Shown here: one piece after another, positions 1-6,280 of the stretch
Position numbering within the stretch: position 1 is the first letter of the stretch
Layout: each line of letters begins with the position of its first letter
From: Clostridia bacterium
GTDB taxonomy: Bacteria > Bacillota > Clostridia > Christensenellales > UBA1242
Direction: 5' to 3'
Assembly: GCA_017503445.1 (NCBI GenBank)
Contig: JAFVTB010000170.1
Location: 1-6,598 of the forward strand
Length of the DNA: 6,598 nt
Translations under genes and position numbers: made by a program
The notes under the pieces: generated by a model
The model's database searches: none
What the model saw: the letters and a program-made list of their open reading frames with translations, nothing else
Told to the model about the DNA's origin: nothing

Positions 1-461
1 AGGCTGAATATATCGAAAACTATGTTAAAGAGGTTGTTTTTCAAGTAATCAATTCGCTAGTGAAATCAAATGGTTTAAAAGAGTCAATTTTTAATGAATA
101 TTTAAAAGTTCATAAAACGAAAATTAAAACCCAAAATCGAGATATTCAAGATTTCAACAAAAAAATTGACCGTACGCTTGACCTAATGACGGTAACCAAA
201 AATAAGAATACACTAAACCTTTTACAAGAAAAACTTGTAGAACTTCAACAACACAAAAAACGAAAGCAAGACTTATGTGATAAATACAAGTTAGAATTAC
301 AAACTATTTCTGACACCATAAGTAAAATCAAAAATGGCGACCTAATTTCAAAAAATGTCCTTTTTGCTAATCCCTACAAAACAAGAGAGCTTTTTTTGCT
401 GATAATCAAAGAAATTCTTATTGACGATGCAAGCGACAATATAGAAATACATCTTTGGTAA
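1..461 (+). CDS. Large serine recombinase, C-terminal part (5' end outside window)
   Basis: The frame is open from base 3 to the TAA at 459-461 with no stop, so the gene begins left of the window; the GTG at 60 is an internal Val codon, not a start. About 152 residues are visible. They align by eye with the C-terminal region of the recombinase that follows: AEYIENYVKEVVFQVIN matches DEYIVALVKNVFLKVEN (residues 346-362 of the second protein), and KTRELFLLIIKEILIDD matches KSKREILKKLIHKIVMY. Between these lies a charged, Lys/Gln/Leu-rich stretch (about residues 65-110 of the visible part) that looks like the coiled coil typical of large serine recombinases, which mediates synapsis and directionality. 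The protein ends at IHLW, where the second copy has VNLW and then about 50 more residues. Catalytic domain and zinc ribbon are out of view, so activity cannot be judged. The family assignment rests on similarity to the neighbour and is fairly secure; orthology is not established. Confidence 0.85.
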   Translation, partial: AEYIENYVKEVVFQVINSLVKSNGLKESIFNEYLKVHKTKIKTQNRDIQDFNKKIDRTLDLMTVTKNKNTLNLLQEKLVELQQHKKRKQDLCDKYKLELQTISDTISKIKNGDLISKNVLFANPYKTRELFLLIIKEILIDDASDNIEIHLW

Positions 462-476
462 ACGTATATTATTTCC

Positions 477-517
477 TTAGAACTACTTTCCTTGCAAAGG
501 TAGTTCTAATTTTATTT
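477..517 (+). terminator. Intrinsic terminator between the two recombinases
   Basis: TTAGAACTAC (477-486) and GTAGTTCTAA (500-509) form a perfect 10-bp stem. Its inner TTT/AAA can extend it with a bulged G. A T-rich tract follows at 510-517 (TTTTATTT). It starts 15 bases after the stop of the first recombinase and ends just before the Shine-Dalgarno of the second. The stem is AU-rich, so it may be leaky. I see no convincing promoter between the hairpin and the next start, so the second recombinase probably depends on read-through or on a promoter inside the first gene. Confidence 0.65.
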
Positions 518-531
518 ATAAGGAGGAAAAA

Positions 532-2187
532 ATGAACGAAAAATTTGCAGTTGCATATGCAAGATTCAGCACTGATAAGCAAAATTACACTTCAATTGAA
601 GTCCAAATTGAAAAGATTGAGCAGTTTTGTAAAGAAAATAAATTCATTCTTATTGAAAAATACATTGACGAGGCACAGTCTGGCACAAATGACAGAAGAA
701 AAAACTTTCAAAGAATGATACAAGATTCTGAAAACGGCTTATTCAAGTATGTCATAGTGCATAGAAATGACCGTTGGGCAAGAAATACTGAAGATGCAAT
801 GTATTACAAAAAGCTATTAAGCTTGCGAGGTGTGAAAATTCTCAGCGTAATTGAAAACTTTGACACAAAGACGCCAGAAGGTGGTTTCTTTAATCTCGTG
901 TCAATGGGTATGGCAGAACTATACACCAAAAAATTAACTCGGGAAAGCTGGGAGGGGCTTCTTGCAACTGCACGTGAGTGTAAAGTTATTGGCGGTAATC
1001 CACCATATGGTTACAAAATTGAAGGTACAGGCAAAAATAAAAGGTATGCAATAGACCCAGAAAAAGCAGTTGTAATAAAAGAACTTTTTGAAGAAGTTGC
1101 AAAAGGTAGTAGTTATATTCAAGCATACAACAAGTTAAAAGAAAAAGGAGTGGACTTGCAAGGATTTTCCATTTCTTCAATCGTGGATAGGCTTCGTAAT
1201 TCAAAATACAAAGGTGAATACGTATTCAATCAACAAATACATCGTACGCCAGACAATAAAAAAATGCGTCATCAATATAAAGATGAAAGTGAAATAATTA
1301 GAATTCCCAATGGCTTTCCTAGAATAATTAGCGACGAATTGTTTGATAAGGTGCAAAGGATATTGGATGGCAGAAAACACAGGAAAATAATGAAGAAAGA
1401 TACTCCATACCTTCTTGCATCATTAATACGTTGTGGCGAATGTGGTAAGGCTGTATCTGGCAGCGTTTGCGGAAGTTCTAAACGTGGGCTATTACGTCAT
1501 ACGTATATCTGCAGTTCAAACACTCTGCCTAGATGCAACCAAAAACCAATAAATATTCGCTTGCTTGATGAATATATAGTTGCACTTGTGAAAAATGTAT
1601 TCTTAAAGGTTGAAAACGCAAAATGGTTAAAAGACCTAATAACACTTGCGGTAAAAAATAAAAAATCAAGCCACCAATTAGAAATCAAAGACAATCTGCG
1701 GAAGATGGAAAACCTTGAAGAAATAATTAACGAGAAAAATGAACTGAAATTCTCAAAACAACTCAACGTAACCGCACAAGAGTTTTTGGAAGAAGAAATT
1801 TCTAGCCTAATGAAAGAAAAAAGCAAACTTCAAGCAACAAACATCAAACTCGATTACGAACTTAATGAAATTGATGAAGTTGTATATATCGAGCAGATTC
1901 GCCGAGCAATACGTGAATACAAACCGCAGTTCGCAACGCTTGACCTAAAAAGCAAAAGAGAAATTCTTAAAAAGTTAATTCACAAAATAGTGATGTATAG
2001 GGACAAAGTATCGGTATTCGTCAATTTGTGGTGTTATGTTGTTCCAAATTACAACAATGAACTTGCCAATGAACTTTTGGTGGAAATTGAGGAAGATAGA
2101 GACTTCTTGACCTTTCAAAACTTCAACCGAGACAAAGTTGTTGCAAATAACTTGCAATTTACAAACTTGCCAAAACTTGAAGAATAA
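532..2187 (+). CDS. Large serine recombinase (site-specific integrase), complete
   Basis: A 551-aa large serine recombinase that would cut and rejoin DNA at short attachment sites through a phosphoserine link, integrating or excising an element. The ATG at 532 follows AGGAGG (521-526) at 5 bases. The resolvase domain (about 1-145) has YARFS with catalytic Ser13 and Arg11, then FQRMI (59-63) and the DRWAR motif (Asp80, Arg81, Arg84). A recombinase domain (about 150-290) opens with GGNPPYGYKI (154-163). A zinc ribbon follows with Cys301, Cys304, Cys327 and Cys335. A long charged coiled coil spans about 380-450, and a tail of about 50 residues after VNLW (497-500) is absent from the upstream paralogue. 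All key residues are present and length is normal for the family, so it looks active. Codon use is AT-rich (AGA, AAA, TTA), unlike ileS next door. Together with the upstream recombinase it suggests an integrative element or prophage; which copy acts as integrase is unknown. Confidence 0.95.
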   Translation: MNEKFAVAYARFSTDKQNYTSIEVQIEKIEQFCKENKFILIEKYIDEAQSGTNDRRKNFQRMIQDSENGLFKYVIVHRNDRWARNTEDAMYYKKLLSLRGVKILSVIENFDTKTPEGGFFNLVSMGMAELYTKKLTRESWEGLLATARECKVIGGNPPYGYKIEGTGKNKRYAIDPEKAVVIKELFEEVAKGSSYIQAYNKLKEKGVDLQGFSISSIVDRLRNSKYKGEYVFNQQIHRTPDNKKMRHQYKDESEIIRIPNGFPRIISDELFDKVQRILDGRKHRKIMKKDTPYLLASLIRCGECGKAVSGSVCGSSKRGLLRHTYICSSNTLPRCNQKPINIRLLDEYIVALVKNVFLKVENAKWLKDLITLAVKNKKSSHQLEIKDNLRKMENLEEIINEKNELKFSKQLNVTAQEFLEEEISSLMKEKSKLQATNIKLDYELNEIDEVVYIEQIRRAIREYKPQFATLDLKSKREILKKLIHKIVMYRDKVSVFVNLWCYVVPNYNNELANELLVEIEEDRDFLTFQNFNRDKVVANNLQFTNLPKLEE

Positions 2188-2212
2188 GGCTTGCCTAAAA
2201 AAAATTCAAAGG

Positions 2213-2225
2213 TTTTGCCGCAAAA
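2213..2225. repeat. 13-base palindrome
   Basis: TTTTGC (2213-2218) and GCAAAA (2220-2225) are perfect inverted arms around a single C at 2219. It lies 26 bases after the stop of the second recombinase. Its right arm overlaps the left arm of the larger dyad at 2220-2265, so only one of the two structures can form at a time. It could be a protein binding site or part of an attachment site; no function is shown by the sequence. Confidence 0.5.
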
Positions 2226-2265
2226 GGGCTGTATGTATTTAAAAACATCTTCTCGCCCCCTTTGC
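2220..2265. other. Imperfect 46-base dyad, candidate recombinase attachment site or operator
   Basis: Outer arms GCAAAAGGGC (2220-2229) and GCCCCCTTTGC (2255-2265) are imperfect reverse complements. Within them lies a 16-base near-palindrome, ATGTATTTAAAAACAT (2233-2248), with one mismatched pair. The two centres differ by about 2 bases, so symmetry is approximate. No T-tract follows, so it is not an ordinary terminator. Attachment sites of large serine recombinases are typically about 40-50 bp, imperfectly dyad-symmetric, and often next to the recombinase gene, which fits the place and size. The assignment is inference: the crossover dinucleotide and the partner site are not visible here. 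Confidence 0.35.
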
Positions 2266-2279
2266 CCCATTCGCCCCTC
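2253..2279. repeat. Three 9-base tandem repeats (TYGCCCC core)
   Basis: TCGCCCCCT (2253-2261), TTGCCCCAT (2262-2270) and TCGCCCCTC (2271-2279) follow each other without a gap, so the GCCCC core recurs at exactly 9-base steps. This is a sudden C-rich patch between AT-rich surroundings. The first copy overlaps the right arm of the dyad at 2220-2265. It could be a cluster of protein binding sites or a slippage product. The short length means chance is not excluded. Confidence 0.5.
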
Positions 2280-2351
2280 AAACTTGGAAATAAGTCAGGT
2301 TTTTGATGCGGAAAAAAAACAGAACCCCCTCGGGGAGCCAAGAAAAACTTT

Positions 2352-2391
2352 GTACGAACCCCGACAGCGGCGTTCGTACTTTTTCTTTTTT
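2352..2391 (+). terminator. Intrinsic terminator after the recombinase, just before the ileS promoter
   Basis: GTACGAAC (2352-2359) pairs with GTTCGTAC (2372-2379). After one C-C mismatch, CCG (2361-2363) pairs with CGG (2368-2370) around an ACAG loop. An almost pure T-tract runs from 2380 to 2391, and A-rich bases before the stem can lengthen the pairing. It would stop transcripts leaving the recombinase gene before they enter ileS. The A-rich left flank means it could also work in the other direction. Confidence 0.85.
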
Positions 2392-2400
2392 CGCCCGCGC

Positions 2401-2429
2401 TTGACTTTTTCTTGCAGGTGGAGTATCAT
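2401..2429 (+). promoter_or_regulatory. Sigma-A-type promoter of ileS
   Basis: TTGACT (2401-2406) matches the -35 consensus at 5 of 6 positions and TATCAT (2424-2429) matches the -10 at 5 of 6, with an ideal 17-base spacer. It begins 9 bases after the T-tract of the preceding terminator. Transcription would start near 2436, leaving a leader of only about a dozen bases, barely enough for the ribosome binding site. That leaves no room for a leader-type regulator such as a T-box if this promoter is the one used. Confidence 0.75.
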
Positions 2430-2437
2430 ATTTTTTG

Positions 2438-2443
2438 AAGGAG
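2438..2443 (+). promoter_or_regulatory. Ribosome binding site that fixes the ileS start at 2450
   Basis: AAGGAG (2438-2443) lies 6 bases before the ATG at 2450. An in-frame TTG at 2435 would place this Shine-Dalgarno inside the coding region and would begin before the predicted transcription start, so the ATG is the better start. Confidence 0.85.
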
Positions 2444-2449
2444 AAATAT

Positions 2450-5400
2450 ATGTTTCGTGAAGTGGATAACAACCTGAATTTCGTGAATAACGAACTTGAA
2501 GTTATGAAATTTTGGGAAGAAAATAAAATTTTTGAAAAAAGCGTGCAGCAAAATGCCCTGAACAAGCCATTTGTGTTTTTTGATGGCCCGCCAACTGCAA
2601 ATGGCCGCCCACACATTGGCCATGTGTTGACAAGAACCATAAAGGACATTATTCCGCGCTATAAAACCATGAAAGGTTTTTTGGTGAAGCGTAAAGCGGG
2701 TTGGGACACCCACGGCCTGCCGGTGGAACTTGAAGTGGAAAAGGAACTTGGTTTTTCAAACAAGGACGATATTCTGCGCTTTGGCATTGAGCCGTTTATT
2801 GAACTCTGCAAAAAAAGTGTGTGGAAATATAAAAGCGAATGGGAATATATGAGCCGCCGCGTGGGATATTGGTGCGATTTTGACCACCCATACATCACCT
2901 ACACCGATGATTATATTGAATCTGTTTGGTGGGCGCTGAAGGAACTTGACAAGAAAGGGCTTTTGTATTCGGGCTATAAAATTGTGCCGTTTTGCCCGCG
3001 CTGCAGCACATCACTTTCATCGCATGAGGTTGACCAGGGCTATAAAACCGTGAAAGACACATCAGTTTATGTGAAGTTCAAGGTCAAGGGTGAAGATAAA
3101 TATTTCCTTGCGTGGACAACCACACCATGGACGCTGCTTTCAAACGTGGCGCTTTGCGTGAACCCAAACAACACATATTGCACAATCAAAACCGAAACTG
3201 AAACCCTTATTCTTGCCAAAGAACTTGTGGCAAAATTGTTTGAAGATGGGCAATATGAAATTTTGGAAGAATATCCGGGCAAAGCGCTTGAATTTGTGGA
3301 ATATGAACAAATGTTTAAAACCGCACCGCTTAAGCAAAAGGCATTTTATGTTGTTTGTGATGACTATGTCACGCTTGACAGCGGCACAGGCGTTGTGCAT
3401 ATCGCGCCCGCCTTTGGTGAAGATGATGCCCGCGTTGGCACGAACTATGGCTTGCCATTTTTGCAACTTGTCAATGACAAGGGCGAATTTACGGAAGATT
3501 CGCTTTTCCCAGGTGTGAACTTTAAAGTGGGCAACAACCTTGTGATTGAGGAGTTGAAAAAACAAAACTTTTTGTTTAAGGCGGAAATATTTGAACATAA
3601 CTATCCGCACTGCTGGCGTTGCGACACCCCATTGATTTACTACGCAACAAAATCTTGGTTTGTGAAGATGTCGGCCTTGCGTCAAAACCTGATGGACAAC
3701 AACGAAACCGTGAATTGGTTGCCTGAAAATTGCAAGCACGGGCGCATGGGCACATTTTTGGAAAACGCCAAGGATTGGTGCCTCACCCGCAACCGCTATT
3801 GGGGTACACCGCTTCCTGTGTGGAAATGCGAATGCGAACACTACATCACCGTGGGCAGCAAGGCAGAACTTGAGGCCCTTGTTGGCAAGCCAGTGAAGGA
3901 ACTGCACAAACCGTTTTTGGACGACCTTACAATCCCTTGTCCACATTGTGGCAAACCAATGCGTCGCGAACCCGAAGTGATTGATTGCTGGTTTGACAGC
4001 GGCAGCATGCCATTTGCGCAACTGCATTATCCGTTTGAAAACAAGGATATTTTTGACAAAAACTATCCTGCAGATTTCATCAGCGAAGGGCTTGACCAAA
4101 CCCGCGGCTGGTTCTATTCGCTTCAGGCGATTTCAACCGCGTTGTTCAATCGCAGCCCGTATAAAAATGTCATCGCGCTTGGGCTTGTCAATGACAAAAA
4201 TGGCGTGAAGATGAGTAAGCATCTTGGCAATGTCGTAACGCCAAACGAAGTGCTTGACACCAGCGGCGCAGATGCGGTGCGTTGGTGTTTTGCCAGCACA
4301 AGCGCCCCATGGCTTAGCACAAGATTTTCAAAAGACCTTGTGGAAGAATCAAAGCGCAAATTCCTTGGCACACTTTGGAACACATATTCCTTCTTTGTGC
4401 TTTATGCCAACATTGATGGATACAATCCAAAAGATTATGATTTGGAAGCCAGTCAGTTCAGCATGATGGACAAGTGGCTGCTTGCAGAACTTAACACGCT
4501 TATTCAAAAAGTTGATGATATGCTTGCGGCATATGATATCTATGGCGCATCGAATGAACTTATCCGCTTTGTGGATAACCTCAGCAATTGGTATATCCGC
4601 CGCTGCCGCAAACGCTTTTGGGCAGAAGGTATGGAAGCAGATAAGGTTGCTGCATACAACACGCTTTATCACACCCTGACAACTCTTGTAAAACTGATTG
4701 CGCCTTTCACACCTTTTATCGCTGAAAACCTTTATCAAAACCTTGTGGCAAACATTGATGTTTGCGCGCCAGAAAGTGTGCATCTTGCGGATTTCCCAAC
4801 ACCAAACCCAAAATTTGATAACAAAAAATTGCAAGATGAAATGAACCTTGTGCGCGATGTTGTTGTGCTTGGCAGAAACGCCCGTGCAACCGCGAATATC
4901 GGCAACCGCCAACCGCTTTCAAAAATTTCTCTTCACATCACAAAGGCGGCAACTTTCACCGATGAAATGTTGAAAAATATTAAGGAAGAATTGAATATTG
5001 ACACCGTTGAAATTTTGGACAGCGCCACCGATTTGATGGTTTATCAAATCAAACCGCAACTGAAAACCCTTGGGCCAAAATATGGCAAGGCGCTTGGTGC
5101 AATTCGCGAATATTTGGCAAATGCCAATGGCGCAAATCTTCTTGCGGATATACAGCAAAATGGCGTGCATAAGTTTATGGCGGGCGATGTGGAAGTTGAA
5201 CTTTCAAAAGATGATATTTTGGTGTCATCATCTTGCAAAAATGGCGGCGCGGCCGCAACTGCAGATGGCATCACTGTGATTTTGGATACAACGCTTACGC
5301 CTGAGCTTGTTGAACGCGGCCTGATTTTTGACCTTATCAGCAAAATTCAAAACATTCGCAAAGATATGGATTTCAAGGTTGAACAGCGCATTGATATCCA

Positions 5401-5560
5401 TATTCAAGCAGATAAAGAACTTGAAGATGTCATCTCAAATCAAATGAATATGCTTACAAATGGGCTTATTGTCAACAATATTTTCCTTGTTGAAAACATT
5501 GAAAATGGCACAGAAATCAAGGTTGGAAAATATAATGCCAAACTTCTTTTAAGGGCATAA
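2450..5560 (+). CDS. ileS: Isoleucyl-tRNA synthetase, IleS2-like long form
   Basis: A 1036-aa cytoplasmic class I synthetase that charges tRNA-Ile with isoleucine using ATP. Numbering is from the ATG at 2450. The Rossmann fold carries canonical HIGH (55-58) within PTANGRPHIGH and the KMSKH loop (587-591), the KMSKS equivalent. The CP1 editing domain (about 180-400) has the Thr-rich WTTTPWTL (222-229) and GTGVVHIAPAFGEDD (312-326), where Asp325 or Asp326 is the expected editing aspartate that helps clear mischarged valine. Cys pairs at 182/185, 388/391, 460/462 and 497/500 are probable zinc ligands; WFDSG follows at 514-518. Anticodon-binding helices begin near 674 (DKWLLAELN), and the C-terminal domain runs to 1036. 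Length, the GEDD editing motif and the Cys pattern resemble the eukaryote/archaea-like IleS2 group rather than the E. coli-type enzyme with its C-terminal zinc finger. All key residues are present. It has its own promoter and terminator. CGC, GGC, CTT and GCG codons are frequent, unlike both flanking AT-rich genes. Confidence 0.97.
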   Translation: MFREVDNNLNFVNNELEVMKFWEENKIFEKSVQQNALNKPFVFFDGPPTANGRPHIGHVLTRTIKDIIPRYKTMKGFLVKRKAGWDTHGLPVELEVEKELGFSNKDDILRFGIEPFIELCKKSVWKYKSEWEYMSRRVGYWCDFDHPYITYTDDYIESVWWALKELDKKGLLYSGYKIVPFCPRCSTSLSSHEVDQGYKTVKDTSVYVKFKVKGEDKYFLAWTTTPWTLLSNVALCVNPNNTYCTIKTETETLILAKELVAKLFEDGQYEILEEYPGKALEFVEYEQMFKTAPLKQKAFYVVCDDYVTLDSGTGVVHIAPAFGEDDARVGTNYGLPFLQLVNDKGEFTEDSLFPGVNFKVGNNLVIEELKKQNFLFKAEIFEHNYPHCWRCDTPLIYYATKSWFVKMSALRQNLMDNNETVNWLPENCKHGRMGTFLENAKDWCLTRNRYWGTPLPVWKCECEHYITVGSKAELEALVGKPVKELHKPFLDDLTIPCPHCGKPMRREPEVIDCWFDSGSMPFAQLHYPFENKDIFDKNYPADFISEGLDQTRGWFYSLQAISTALFNRSPYKNVIALGLVNDKNGVKMSKHLGNVVTPNEVLDTSGADAVRWCFASTSAPWLSTRFSKDLVEESKRKFLGTLWNTYSFFVLYANIDGYNPKDYDLEASQFSMMDKWLLAELNTLIQKVDDMLAAYDIYGASNELIRFVDNLSNWYIRRCRKRFWAEGMEADKVAAYNTLYHTLTTLVKLIAPFTPFIAENLYQNLVANIDVCAPESVHLADFPTPNPKFDNKKLQDEMNLVRDVVVLGRNARATANIGNRQPLSKISLHITKAATFTDEMLKNIKEELNIDTVEILDSATDLMVYQIKPQLKTLGPKYGKALGAIREYLANANGANLLADIQQNGVHKFMAGDVEVELSKDDILVSSSCKNGGAAATADGITVILDTTLTPELVERGLIFDLISKIQNIRKDMDFKVEQRIDIHIQADKELEDVISNQMNMLTNGLIVNNIFLVENIENGTEIKVGKYNAKLLLRA

Positions 5561-5565
5561 CAAAA

Positions 5566-5590
5566 AAAACACGCAAACGCGTGTTTTATT
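5566..5590 (+). terminator. Intrinsic terminator of ileS
   Basis: AAAACACGC (5566-5574) and GCGTGTTTT (5579-5587) form a perfect 9-bp stem around an AAAC loop, ending in TTTTATT. It begins 6 bases after the ileS stop, which makes ileS a single-gene transcript. The A-run on its left side would also allow function on the opposite strand. Confidence 0.85.
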
Positions 5591-5647
5591 TAATATAGAA
5601 AATAATTTTGAAATTTTTTAAATAAAAAAACAAATATAGAAATTATG

Positions 5648-5656
5648 TGTTATAAT
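5648..5656 (+). promoter_or_regulatory. Extended -10 promoter of the isochorismatase-like gene
   Basis: TGT (5648-5650) followed by a perfect TATAAT (5651-5656) forms an extended -10 element. No good -35 is present at 16-18 bases upstream, where the sequence is A-rich; extended -10 promoters often lack one. Transcription would begin near 5663, close to the AAAAGGGG ribosome binding site (5663-5670), giving a very short leader before the ATG at 5677. Confidence 0.65.
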
Positions 5657-5676
5657 GTATTTAAAAGGGGAATAAT

Positions 5677-6144
5677 ATGAAAATTTTATTGGTTGTTGAT
5701 ATGCAAAAAGGTTTTATGAAAAACAACAAATATTTAGAACTTAACAACAAAATAAGTGATTATATTGCAGGAAGTAATTATGATAAAATTATCTTCACAA
5801 AATACATAAATGAAAAATTAAAAAATTCGCTTTATCAGGATAAAATTGGTTGGACTAAATTAACAACAAAAGATGAACAAGATTTTTCTCTCAACATTCC
5901 TCAAAATGCAATAGTGATGGAGAAATATGGGTATGGGTTAAATAGACAAGATTTAGATTATATACATTCACTTAATATCAAAGAGATTGATATTTGTGGA
6001 TTAAAATCTGAGGCTTGCGTATATGCAATCGCTTTTCAGTTATGGGACATGGGGATTTTCCCAAACATATTATACAACTATGTGGAAGGCGATGTTAATA
6101 TGGAAAACATCTTTATTAAGCAATTTGGAAATATCTCATTATAA
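5677..6144 (+). CDS. Isochorismatase/nicotinamidase-like cysteine hydrolase
   Basis: A 155-aa cytoplasmic protein of the isochorismatase-like (cysteine hydrolase) family, whose members hydrolyse amides or vinyl ethers such as nicotinamide, ureidoacetate or isochorismate. The expected triad is visible: Asp8 in LLVVDMQKGF (4-13), Lys83 in VMEKYGYG (80-87), and nucleophile Cys114 in GLKSEACVYA (108-117), the usual cis-peptide and cysteine region. The usual family length is about 180-210 residues, so this is a short version: the stretch between Asp8 and Lys83 is compact and the C-terminus ends soon after the last strand. The ATG follows AGGGG at about 6 bases. Substrate cannot be read from the sequence, and no pathway partner lies beside it. 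Base composition is very AT-rich, with AGA, TTA and AAA codons, unlike ileS on one side and the minus-strand gene on the other, which hints at acquisition by transfer. Family call is firm; function is open. Confidence 0.88.
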   Translation: MKILLVVDMQKGFMKNNKYLELNNKISDYIAGSNYDKIIFTKYINEKLKNSLYQDKIGWTKLTTKDEQDFSLNIPQNAIVMEKYGYGLNRQDLDYIHSLNIKEIDICGLKSEACVYAIAFQLWDMGIFPNILYNYVEGDVNMENIFIKQFGNISL

Positions 6145-6257
6145 ATACAAAAATTGAAATTAATAAATTAATTTTAATATTTTTCAATCAAAATAAATTA
6201 TTTTTAATAAATTTTATTTATTTTTTTAATATTTTTATTTATTTTAATAAAATAAAA
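6145..6257. other. Extremely AT-rich intergenic spacer
   Basis: Only four G or C bases occur between the hydrolase stop and the terminator hairpin, and 6190-6259 is 70 consecutive A/T bases. Near the left end, AAATTAAT (6157-6164) and ATTAATTT (6167-6174) are perfect inverted arms, nested in a wider ATTGAAA...TTTCAAT pair (6153-6159 and 6182-6188). This may act as a weak AU-only terminator for the hydrolase. The tract is likely bent or easily melted DNA. No open frame of note was seen. Confidence 0.7.
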
Positions 6258-6274
6258 AACCGCTTTTGGCGGTT
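6250..6274 (-). terminator. Terminator of the minus-strand gene, possibly bidirectional
   Basis: AACCGC (6258-6263) and GCGGTT (6269-6274) form a 6-bp GC-rich stem with a TTTTG loop. Read on the minus strand, it is followed by TTTTTTATTT, a good T-tract, and it begins 6 bases after the minus-strand stop codon. On the plus strand it is followed by ATTTTATT, so it may also stop convergent transcription from the hydrolase. Confidence 0.8.
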
Positions 6275-6280
6275 ATTTTA

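Noticed and set aside
421..449. Promoter for the second recombinase from TTGACG at 421 and TATAGA at 440
   Set aside because: The spacing is only 13 bases and it lies before the terminator, so it is not convincing.
60..461. Separate 133-aa protein starting at GTG 60
   Set aside because: The same frame is open upstream to the window edge and the upstream residues align with the second recombinase, so this is the tail of a larger gene.
2325..2335. CCCC-CTC-GGGG mini-hairpin as a terminator
   Set aside because: The stem is only 4 bp with a 3-base loop and no T-tract follows.
2200..2350. tRNA gene as the insertion target
   Set aside because: Neither strand shows a T-arm consensus or a cloverleaf, and serine recombinases do not need a tRNA target.
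2435..2449. TTG at 2435 as the ileS start
   Set aside because: It overlaps the Shine-Dalgarno (2438-2443) and lies at or before the predicted transcription start; the ATG at 2450 is well placed.
2191..2460. 89-aa plus-strand frame starting with TTG
   Set aside because: It runs through the terminator and the ileS promoter and start, has no ribosome binding site, and shows a low-complexity composition.
3140..4099. 319-aa minus-strand frame inside ileS
   Set aside because: It lies antisense to well-conserved ileS motifs, has no recognisable domain or ribosome binding site, and is explained by the codon bias of ileS lowering stops on the other strand.
4349..4912. 187-aa minus-strand frame inside ileS
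   Set aside because: Same reasoning: antisense shadow over the anticodon-binding region, with no family features.
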